A stretch of DNA of 64,000 nucleotides from Tilletia caries (lineage: Eukaryota; Basidiomycota; Exobasidiomycetes; Tilletiales; Tilletiaceae), in NCBI GenBank assembly GCA_032718865.1, contig JALUTQ010000005.1, positions 2,480,001 to 2,544,000 on the forward strand. Direction: 5' to 3'. The notes below the pieces were generated by a model. It made no database searches. It was not told where the DNA came from and saw only the letters and a program-made list of their open reading frames with translations. A program made the position numbers and the translations under genes. Each line of letters starts with the position of its first letter. The stretch's first letter is position 1. Below, in pieces: positions 22,494-32,018 of this stretch.

Positions 22494-23148
22494 GTGATGG
22501 GAACGGAGGAACGCGTCGACGCGGGTAGAAAGGTGCGCGAGATGGTAGCGGTGCTGAGCGAGAGACGCGCGTTGTTGTTGTTCTTCCTGCTGTTGACGAC
22601 GGACGAGTGAGTGAGTGACGATCGCAGGAATTCAACTGTCCCCCGACGCGTCCAAGTGTGTCGATCTCGAGCGCGCCTCCCCAATCACGCGACGCGACGC
22701 ATTCTCGTCTGCGCTTCACTCGGCCGAGAGACTGATCTGCAATTGATTCATTGAGGGCAGACCGCTGAGACTTCGGATTACGTATGTGTGCAGTGGGAGA
22801 CGCCGGTTGAAATCGGAGTCTGCGCTTTGTCTCGCCCCATAAATAGATTGCGGGAAATGAGACGATCGCACCCTGAGTGAAGCCCCGCGCACCTCGGCCT
22901 CGTCCCACTGCCACTGCCACTGCCAGCTGTTCTGGTTCTGTGAAGCTGCCGTCAGTAGTCTCCCGTGTTCACTGCCTCGTTCTTCCAGCCTCAAGTCCCG
23001 ACTCGCTTTATATCACGACTGCTTCTCACGACGACCTGCTGCTTAACGACCTCCCTGCTCGCTACGATCCCCCGTCCGATCCCAAGTTGATACCCTTCGA
23101 TACCAGCGTCAAGCAAATTACAACATACACACACACACACCACTCCCG
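22494..23148. promoter_or_regulatory. Divergent promoter region with ACGCGT boxes
   Basis: Lies between the SPT21-type gene (minus) and the unknown gene at 23149 (plus). ACGCGT occurs at 22511-22516 and 22646-22651, close to the SPT21-type start. A CATAAATA stretch near 22840 is a possible TATA element. Confidence 0.35.
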
Positions 23149-23892
23149 ATGGGCAGCTTCTTCTCCCGCCCGCTCACCGCACAGGTCGACGCATCCGTCC
23201 TTCGCGGCGCCGAGCTGTACGAGCGCGTGCTCCGGACCGCATCCCACTTCCTCAGCCTCTTCTTCGTCCCCCTCCTCAACTCCCCCTTCAGTCTCTCCAA
23301 CTACGCACGCTCCCGCCGACAGCAGCAGCACCCATACACACACCGCTATCCGTGCGGAGAGGCCGAGGAGGCCACAGCACACGCCGGCTTGTCACCCACT
23401 CTTCCTCACCAAGACATCGTCGGCCCGGGTCGGTTCTGCCAACATTCCCGTCTGGCCGAACTCACCTCCCACAACGCCCTCCGACGCGTGCAGAGCAACG
23501 CAAGCAGGAACAGCAGGACTTCAAGGTACGGCGGCGATGGTGGACCCGCAGGCACCGTCTCGGTCGATGCATACCACTCCCCCTACTCCCTCGCAGGCAT
23601 GAAGGCCAATCGGGAGACTATCCAGCGCAGACGCGCCCGTGCCGAGCTCGCAGCCGCTGGGGTGGACGTACAGCTCTTACGGCGCAACTCCGGGCGAGCC
23701 GCCGCGCCATCCCCACAGCAGCAGCAGTATTCCACCGCCATCGCACCCTCTATCACAGAGAAGCACCACGACGCGCATTCGATCACCAAACGCCGGTCTG
23801 CGCCCGTCCGCTCCGCCCTGACGCCTGCCCTGGAACCCACGCCCCGAATGCCTCCCGTTCGTCGCCCATCACGTCGACGCGAAGCGATTTGA
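23149..23892 (+). CDS. Unknown protein with possible N-myristoylation signal
   Basis: A single open frame of 247 residues. The start is chosen because MGSFFSRP fits the myristoylation pattern (Gly2, Ser6, then a basic residue) and follows an A/C-rich leader. Residues 25-50 contain a hydrophobic stretch (FLSLFFVPLL) that could add membrane contact. The rest is basic and rich in Arg, Ser and Pro with a short Gln run, and appears disordered. No known domain is recognised. Tandem ACAC in the leader and absence of introns are unusual beside its neighbours, so the model is tentative. Confidence 0.45.
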   Translation: MGSFFSRPLTAQVDASVLRGAELYERVLRTASHFLSLFFVPLLNSPFSLSNYARSRRQQQHPYTHRYPCGEAEEATAHAGLSPTLPHQDIVGPGRFCQHSRLAELTSHNALRRVQSNASRNSRTSRYGGDGGPAGTVSVDAYHSPYSLAGMKANRETIQRRRARAELAAAGVDVQLLRRNSGRAAAPSPQQQQYSTAIAPSITEKHHDAHSITKRRSAPVRSALTPALEPTPRMPPVRRPSRRREAI

Positions 23893-24925
23893 TCAGCAGA
23901 AAACATAAAACAATAACAACGAACACCATACCTCCCAATCTTAGTCGGTCTCGACCTCATACCCACGCCCCGCCTCTCGGACCATCAATCCTGTCGGGGC
24001 CGATAAAACAATGACCTCTCTTCCAAACAATGGCTTTATCCTCTTCCTCCCCTTCCTCTTCCTCTTCTTCTTCTTCCCCCTCCCCCTTTTCCTGCTTTGC
24101 TACTCCTCATTTGTACACAGTCACGACCAGTCAAGGATCTCTCTCCGTCTTTCATCACTCCTCCCTCCAATCACAAACCATATGCCTCCCTCTCAGCTCA
24201 GCTTAGGTCCATTACACAGACCTCAAGGCGCACAAATGGTAGCTCTGCTATGGTCCATACTTCACAAAGATCCCAATCCAGTCGACGGCGAGCGAGAACG
24301 CAAGAGAGAAAGATGTGGGAAATATGGTGACTCCGGTGACACCATGTACTCGTTCACGTACACGATTTGAGACATTGGTAAGTACAGTCCCACACCCTTT
24401 GCTTGTACCTAGGAGAAGAAGAAGAAGAAGAAGAAGAAGAAGAAGCCACAGCCGAGCCAGAATTCGAAGTAAGATGTTGGAAGGTGGGCGTCCTCGGGCC
24501 CGAACAGGCCATCGCAGCAGGCATCAGCGGCAACTCCCCTCTCCCCTCCTGCCTCCTGCCTGCCGCCGCCTCCCGGAATTGAACCAAATAATACCCCGTC
24601 CCTCACCCAACGTCCCTTCGCTGTCCGTCTCCAAACACGTCGACCCGACACCAAGCTCGGATGAAAGGCTCTGGCGACAAGGTGCGGAGACGGTCCGAGG
24701 TGTCTTGCAGATCGACGATGATTGACGATGTTGTTGTGCTGCTCTGAGCTGGCTGGAGGTGACAAGTTGTCGATAGCATAGACGGGCTGGCTGTGGTAAA
24801 AAAAGGGCAGGAAAGCGGGCGAATGTTGATGCGGGACGGAGAGATACTGATGTCGTCAGAAGAGGGAAAGAGAAGAGATGGATGGGATGAAATAAGCAAC
24901 GAGGCAAGTGAAGATGGGAAGATGG
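23893..24925. other. Intergenic region with a GAA microsatellite
   Basis: No supported gene. About ten GAA units occur at 24414-24444. Several overlapping open frames around it arise from that low-complexity run. Confidence 0.5.
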
Positions 24926-27900
24926 TTACCACCGGAACTTGGCCTCAGCGGCCTGGTCGATCCTCTTCGCCTCCTTGCTGACTTGGACCGCGCGCGCGGA
25001 GTCGCCCTCCTGACCCGATTCCGATAGATGCTTGGCATGAACCATGAGTGCTGCAGCGTAAAGCCCTCGCCATTGTTCGGCGTCCTCCTCGTACAGCGTC
25101 TTGCACAGCTCGACGGCGTCCTCGCCGACTCGGACCGCGCGCGCGGAGTCGCCCTTTTGATCCGAACCCAGTAGACAGTTGGTGTACATGAAGAGCGCTC
25201 CAGCATAATCCTCTCTCCATTTTAAGGCGTCTTCCTCGTATAGCGATTTGAAGAGCCCGACGGCGTCCTTGGTGACTTGGACCGCGTGTGTGCAGTCGCC
25301 TTTCTCCTCGGACTGCCGCAGATAGTCGGCATGCTGGTCGAGTGCTGCTACGACCCAGTATCGCCATCCCTTGTTCTCCTTGTCCAGTAACCGCTCTGTG
25401 GACTTCATGAGGAACTGAGCCAGACCGGAAGTCGTAAGGAAATCCCCATGCATCTGGTTCCAGAATTTGGCCCGCTCCTTCAAGGCCAGCAATGCGAGCG
25501 CCGGTGTATTGTTTGGGTCCGTGCCTTTGCTGCGTGTTATGCTGGTGTGCATGTCGATTGACCGGTATAACTGCTTCTCCCAGGTCAGGGCCACGACCGC
25601 CTTGTGCTTGTCGGCATGTAGACGATAGAGGCGAAGTAAGATGGCCATGGCGATCTGGTCAAAGAGGAACGAGCCGTAGTAGTCATGTTTGGCATGCGAG
25701 CTTTCGGCGTCGGCGAGGAACCTTGCAGCCATCTCCGTCCAAAAGTCAGGATCGTCGTTCTCCTGTATGTATCGGTTGCATGCGAGTGTGCCCTGTTGTT
25801 GCAGCGGAGCAAGATCGTCGATCGCTTTGTGCTCTGGCGTTATGCGTAGCCACGTTCCGAGCAGTCGTTTGCGAAAATCCAAGGACCGGGACGAAGTCCA
25901 ATCCCAGAGCAGAGAGGAATGTTCCTACTAAGGATCTTCCCGGAGTAGATCCCCGGAGCCCGGACTCCGGGGCGGCGCTCCGCTCAGCTCCGTCTGAGAT
26001 CCGGCCAGCTCCGCGCTCCGCAAAAATTCTGGTGATCAGCTGGCGAGCGCTCCGTGCTCCGTCGAAGTTGCGGTTGCGCGCAAGGATCTACTCCGTGCTC
26101 CGTATATTTTTCACAGGCGGACTCCGTGCTCCGCAAGATAGCTCCGCGGACTCCGGGGTACTCCGGGGTGTCATGAAATGAGTCCAACATGGGCTCAGGA
26201 GCAGGTCAAATCTCATCGAAACAGTTCAACCGCAGCTTAAGAAGCCTATATCATTATTTTCCAAGGGTTTACTGCCCCCAAAAAGCTGAAATACACAGTA
26301 TTTTGGCCTGATTCGGCCGAGAAATCCCTCAAAACCCGGTCACGTGACTCAGTTTTGGCCATCACGTGACCCACTTTGCCATCCCCGGAGTCCGACGGAC
26401 TCCGGGGTCTGCTCCGTACTCCGGGGCTTTTTTGACAATGCAAGCAAACTCACTCCGTGCTCCGGGGCGTTGCAGCCATACCTTCGCGGAGTAGCTCCGC
26501 AAATCTAAAGCTAGGAAAATACGCTCAAATCTCGCTCCGTGCTCCGTACCCGTGCAGAGCGTCCCCCGGAGTCCGTGGAGCTCCGGGGAATGCTACTCCG
26601 GGGCCCACTCCGGGAAGATTCTTAGTTCCTACAGAAAGTCGATGTCAGTGACGAGTGCTAGGAAAATAGAAACGTTCTCCATGATAGCGCACCTTTGAAA
26701 TCCGTTGCGTCTCAAGAGTGAGCGGCCCGTCGACTGCAATGACCGTGTCGGATGTCTGCCAAAGCGAAGGCAAGATGTCGAAAGCTAGCTTGTGGGGGAA
26801 GAGTTGCTCTCCGTGTTCTTGAGCGAGATCCGACCAGAGCTGAAAGAGTTTTGCTTGCGTGGTCTCGGCCTCTGTGCGCCTGCCAGATCTCTGATATGCA
26901 GCGTGCAAGCGTGACTTGTTGACGTGGTCTTTGCAGATTTTCTCCCAGCTGGTTGCTGTCTTGCAGAGATGATTGGGTTGATCTGACTGCTCTTGCACCT
27001 TTACGAGTAGTTCCAAGGCTGCACTTTCGTAGTCGTAGTCGCACCGTTCTTTCGCGAGTTTGGCTTGGGTTGCCAACACGTTGATCTGGAGTTGACATTG
27101 CTCGCACGTCGACGCAGCCGGCTGCGGAGATGGCAAGGGTGAGGCTGGCGCTGGCGCTGCGGCGCTGGATTTCGAGGAGGTAGCGTAGATACCGATGATG
27201 AGCTCGAACTGAGAATCCAACCGACGAGGTCAGTGCATATTCGCCTGTGGAAGAAGCCTTGTAGCACGCACCTGAGCTTGAAAACTGGTAGACTGGAGTT
27301 CTGCCTTGCCATCATCGAGGATGTCCTTGATCTTCTAACTTCTTACGCTGAGTAGCGGAGCTCCACCATAAGGATGGGCCCCTACTCCGGCTGACTCCGG
27401 CTGATTTTGACATGCTTTTTCGCGCTCCGTACTCCGCTCATTTTTAGGCAGTCGCCCCAACTCCACTCCGTACTCCGCACAAAATCCCCCCATCTCATTG
27501 CGCCAGCTCCGTACTCCGGCTAAATTTAGTAAAATTTCAAAGTCCACTCCGTACTCCGCAGTGATCATCACCATTTGTCATACATATGAAGTCATATTAT
27601 GCATATGACAGAATTATGACAAAAAAATTGTCATAGTCATATGACAGGTTTATGACAAAGTCTCATTGTCATATTTATGGCCATAATGCCTCCCGTGGCT
27701 GTCATATGACAGCTTTATGACAGAAATATGACATAATTTTCCCGCCCTAAATTCTGTCATATTCTGTCATATGACAATGCAGAACATATGCCTTATGTAT
27801 GACAGTATTCTGACAAAACGTCCACAGCCGGGCCGAAAAAAGATGCATAATTCTGTCATATGGTCATGCATAATCATGTCATATTCTTGGCAAATCTGAC

Positions 27901-29490
27901 ATTTTTATATGACCTGAGCTCTAAATTCTGGTCAGGCTCACCGCTCAGGCGCCGAGTGCCTGGCATTTTCAGAATAAAATTAAGCGTTTTGGCATCTTCC
28001 GTGTCTCCGGCATCCCCCTGGGCCCTGCCCCTTCTCCCGATACAAAATAAAACGCTCCGGAGCTCAAGATGGCTCCCAACATGTTACATGTTCCGCAGCA
28101 AGATTCACGCGCCTGTTCTGGATGGCTGGATATGAGGTGAAAACTGCGCCAACCTGAAAGAGGGAACGCGGCGACGCGGCTTGACGCGCTTCGCGGTTCA
28201 CCACATGGCGAGACGCGCTTCGCCACGCGATATTACGGTCTACTCAGAGGCGGAAAGTTTGCTTACGTAATATGACAGAAATATGACAATTTTATGACTT
28301 CATATGACAGAAAAATGACATTTGCATAATGCATATATATGACATCGCCTTCCCAAAACTAGATTGTCATAATGCAGATATATGACATCGCCCAAAAAAT
28401 TGTCATATATGCATCATAATGATCACTGGTACTCCGGGGTGACGGAGCGCGACTACTCCCCCGAAACTCCGTACTCCGGGGAAAGTTCGCAGAGGTCCTA
28501 CAAAACTTGAGAAATGTGGATCCTTACATTGATTGCCGCTCTTCCATCCATGTTTTTGTTTGGCAGAATCATCGTTGGCGGTCGTAGAGCTCAACAACAC
28601 ACAATATGAACCCCAAATGAGAAATCCGAAAAAGGAATTTTTGTCAAATTTTTTTGAAAAATCAGAGCAAAAATATGCCCATTTCTGACTGAAATTTTTC
28701 AAAATTGCGACCTGATTTTGAAAAAGGCAAGGCCCCGGAGCGCCCCGGAGTTTCGGGGGAACTCCGCACTCCGTCTGGCATTCGAGCTAGTCACTCCGTA
28801 CTCCGGCGAAAACTTAGCTCCAGGCCTTGCCGTACTCCGTACTCCGGGGACATGACAGGCTTGCGCTCCGTACTCCTGCAGAATCCAATCAGCGGGAGTA
28901 AATCCTCGAAAATGTACTCCGTACTCCGTACTCCCCCGGAGTGAGGCCCCGATTAGTCGGGGAACTCCGGGAAACCCACTCCGGGGCTTACTCCGCGCCC
29001 ATCCTTACTCCACCATTTCTTCTGCACGCGCTGGCAAGAGCGAATCTTTTTGAGGATGTCGAACAAACAACTATGCACATGGGCATAAGAGAGGGAGCGA
29101 GATGAGCGAGGGATAAGACAAGAAGCGATATGAAAGCTGGAGTCAGACTCACATGTTCAGCTCGGTCATGGTTTCAGTGAAAGGGGAGCCCGTGGAGGGC
29201 ACTACGTTGGCGGCGTTCATGGTGTCGATGATCCTCACCACCATCCTGAGGATCTTCTTCGCGAGGTCTTCCGCTGCCTCTCGATTCTCCTCGACTTCCT
29301 TGACGCTGATGCAGATCTCCTTGATGCCACTGAGTACAGGACTGAGGATGGAACCCGCGACGGGAACAGCGCCGCTGACCGTCGCGAACAGATTGAGGAG
29401 GTCTGTGCTGAAGTTGAGGGTGTCATTGCGATCCCACCTGACGATTGTCGTCGGCTGGCTCTGGCTTGGAGTGGCGACCGCGGTGCTCAT
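24926..29490 (-). CDS. HeLo/MLKL-like helical domain plus TPR-repeat protein, introns invaded by hAT elements
   Basis: A phase-consistent model has exons 29490-29153, 29070-28992, 27334-27272, 27208-26693 and 25924-24926 (664 residues). The N-terminus (FATVSGAVPVAGSILSPVL, then EVEENREAAEDLAKKI, then FDILKKIRSCQRVQKKWW) resembles the four-helix HeLo/MLKL-like bundle found in fungal cell-death and STAND-type proteins. The C-terminal exon has at least two near-identical TPR-like units of about 44 residues, each with GDSARAV or a related motif and LYEEDA. No NACHT or kinase domain is visible. The second exon must use a donor inside a hAT end and the last exon an acceptor in a hAT target duplication, so the gene may instead be broken. 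A cell-death or allorecognition role is inference. Confidence 0.55.
25929..26624. mobile_element. hAT-type non-autonomous element in an intron
   Basis: 696 bp with 8-bp target duplications GTTCCTAC at 25921-25928 and 26625-26632. Terminal inverted repeats are TAAGGATCTTCCCGGAGT (left) and TAAGAATCTTCCCGGAGT (right, reverse complement). The interior is packed with CTCCG/CGGAG motifs in both orientations, like the subterminal binding sites of hAT transposases. No transposase is encoded. Confidence 0.85.
27369..29007. mobile_element. hAT-type non-autonomous element carrying a nested element
   Basis: 1639 bp flanked by 8-bp duplications CTCCACCA at 27361-27368 and 29008-29015. Both ends read TAAGGATGGGC inward, a hAT-like terminus. 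It has the same CTCCG subterminal repeats as the element at 25929, so both probably depend on one transposase. About 760 bp remain once the nested insertion is removed. No coding sequence is visible. Confidence 0.82.
27559..28428. mobile_element. Nested hAT-like MITE with TGTCATATGACA repeats
   Basis: 870 bp inside the element at 27369. Ends are CAGTGATCAT and its inverted copy, with flanking 8-bp GTACTCCG at 27551-27558 and 28429-28436. The host is itself made of GTACTCCG-like repeats, so the duplication alone is weak, but it coincides exactly with the inverted ends. Both arms contain many palindromic TCATATGACA motifs. Confidence 0.75.
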
Positions 29491-29727
29491 TATTGCAGCA
29501 CTTCTTGTCGGCAGGGGAAAGCGAGACGGAGCGAGGGATGGGGCGATGGGGCGATGGAGGATGTAGAGATGCGGGCGGAAACAGCTGTACTCTTGAGATT
29601 GGGGGGGATGGTCATCGCCTCATCCAAATACGCTGTCTGTGTTTGCCTGCCATCCAGGCTCCAGCGCTGTACAGCACAGCCACCAATAACTGTCTCGCTC
29701 TGGCTCTCCCTCCTTCCCAATTAGGAT

Positions 29728-31803
29728 TGTAACACTTAATGATTCTTGACTGACTGGTGGACGTCAATTGCATGGAGGGGGAAAGGTAGGAGCTCATACA
29801 GGAGGAAAAGGGGTCTGAGAAGAGGGTCTCAAGGGGGGAAGCATCGGGAGGTACTGAGTACTTGTTACAACATCTCCCACCAACGAACAGGCCCTCGCCC
29901 TCGAGGGCCACGAGCATTTAGATCCGGCGCGTTCGCGTGCGTGCTGAAGGTTCAGAGGAAATTGGAGCGAAAGGCCGACTCGTTGTGGAAGACCCAGACG
30001 GAATCGAAGTAGAAGACTGAGGGGAGGGGCGAGAAGGAACGTGGGAGTGGGCGTCGCCTGGAGTTGATGAAAGCAGCGGACAGTCGCGCGCGAGATGTCC
30101 GGTTTGATGGCACCGGAAGCAACTCATGTCGCGTTTGTCTTGTTGTTTGAGGGATGTATTGGCGGAGGCGATGGATGGAGAGTGCACTCTCTCGGCGTCG
30201 GCCAAGCGCGTTTCGAGGGAGGCGAGACGATCGAGAATGCCGTCCAAGTCACTGCGTGATATCGAAACGCGCGAAGAGGTGTTGCTGCCAGCTCTTGAAG
30301 CGGCTGGCGAAGGGAGCGCAAAGGCGATTCGTGTGCCTCTCGTCGCTGTCGGCACCGAGGACGAGGAAGGCCGGGTACGAGGGAGGTTGGTGGTCGTGAG
30401 GGCAAGAGGAGCAGAACGCCTGAAGGACTGAGATCCTTGACCATAGGTGGGCCGATATTCGGATGGAAAGAGGGGTGTTCGGGGCTGTCCTAGGAGGGAC
30501 CTATTGTACGGAATCCCCGGCTCTCGGATCCCCAAAACCGAATCCCACTCATGTCGGAAGGGTTCCATTTGGCGCAGATGTGTCTCCATTCGGCGCTGGT
30601 TCGAGGGCTGAAGAGAGTCCTGCGCTGGTCCACTGCTGCCGCTCCCGTTTGATGGACTGCCGAGCTGATGCCGGCCGCCATAGGCTCTGGTCTTGAAGAT
30701 GCTGTCGTCGGTCTGTGGTTTTGATGGGAGGTAGAAGAAGCCAGGGTCACTGTCGCTGTCGGAGTCGTTCGAACGACCCTGTTGGTGAACGCTGCTCTGA
30801 TGGCGATTGGGAGAGGCACGGCCAACGGCGGGGGGGAGGAGATGCTGATGTGACACTGACGTCGTCGGGGGCAGGGTCGTGTTCGGATCCAGAATGATCA
30901 TCGAAGCGGCTGCCTTCAGCATCGGATTCGCCTACATCATCGTTGACGTCTTGGATTTCGTCTTGGACCTCGTCTTGGATTTCCGTGCCTTCGTCCATGG
31001 CGGCTGCGTCATCGTATCCGTCTCCGTAACCGTCGTCATAGCCTTGATCGTAGCCTTCGTCGAAGCCTTGCTCGTACTGGTCGTCTTCATGATCGTTGCC
31101 TCGGTCATCATCGTCTTCTGCCTCTTGGGGTTCGTACTCATCGTCGTACGCGTCGACATCTTGATCGTCGTACTCGTCGGCGTCTCTCGAGCCGCCGTCG
31201 GAGTACTCGTCGACCGATCCGTCCTCGCTGTACTCGTCGTATTACTGATCTTCGTCCGACGAAGACATGTTCCAACAGAAGAAGCGAGGAGGGCGGAGGA
31301 CGGTGAGAGGATGGTGAGGCTGGTGTGAGCTTGTCGGGCTCGGGTGTGCCTTCTGGTGAGAGGGCGGATGTCGCCGGGATGACAAGCGCCGGCGGCGATG
31401 AAGGTGCGGGGTCGGCCAAGCCCCAGGGGATACGCTCTTCTGGCGAGGAAGAGGACTGAGGTCGGTGGGGTTAGCGCCGACCTGCCTGTGTCTTACAGGA
31501 CTTGCCTTGGACTATCCGGATCGAGCGCCTTGCTCGAGCGGAAACTCGCCTCGCGAGCTGGGATCCGAGGTTGACCGAGAGCGCCTTGCGCTTGGTCGAC
31601 GAAGCTGTCCTACAGCTACCGTACTTGTCGCCCTGCGGCCTTAACTGGCGGAGCTACCAATTGTAACACTTAATGATTCTTGACTGACTGGTGGACGTCA
31701 ATTGCATGGAGGGGGAAAGGTAGGAGCTCATACAGGAGGAAAAGGGGTCTGAGAAGAGGGTCTCAAGGGGGGAAGCATCGGGAGGTACTGAGTACTTGTT
31801 ACA
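29728..31803 (-). mobile_element. Gag-only LTR retrotransposon
   Basis: Two identical 142-bp LTRs at 29728-29869 and 31662-31803 begin TGTAACA and end TGTTACA. On the minus strand a primer-binding site TGGTAGCTCCGCC starts two bases inside the 5' LTR (about 31659 downward), and a purine-rich GGTGGGAGA abuts the 3' LTR (29873-29881). The 1.8-kb interior encodes only a Gag-like protein; no protease, reverse transcriptase or integrase is present. The flanks do not show a clear 5-bp target duplication. Confidence 0.85.
29918..31268 (-). CDS. Gag-like protein with CCHC zinc knuckle, frame interrupted
   Basis: The main open frame is 30922-29918. It ends with a classic zinc knuckle CFRCHQTGHLARDC (CX2CX4HX4C) followed by a Ser/Pro tail and basic residues. 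Upstream, in another frame, lies a very acidic Asp/Glu/Tyr/Gly-rich segment (DEYSDGG, GFDEGYDQGYDDGYGDGY) starting near 31268. That frame has a TAA after eight codons and is joined to the knuckle frame only by a shift near a run of G at about 30830. The protein is therefore either decayed or affected by a homopolymer error. It would form the retrotransposon particle using enzymes supplied in trans. Confidence 0.65.
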
Positions 31804-32018
31804 CCTTCTCAGCGCCTCACCCTCGGCGGCAAGCGGACATGAGCGACTCGGCGGAACAGCAGCAACACGGCGATATTACATGGCAGACCTGGACGGCGTT
31901 GAAGCAATACCGCCTGCAAGGACGGTACATCGGGAATCGCATCGTAAAGAACCCTTTAAATCAATGGCCTTCTCGGAAGGGGTACTCATACACAGTTTGT
32001 CATTGGTGATACAACACG

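Noticed and set aside
24414..24444. CRISPR-like or structured repeat
   Set aside because: A plain GAA microsatellite with no spacers.
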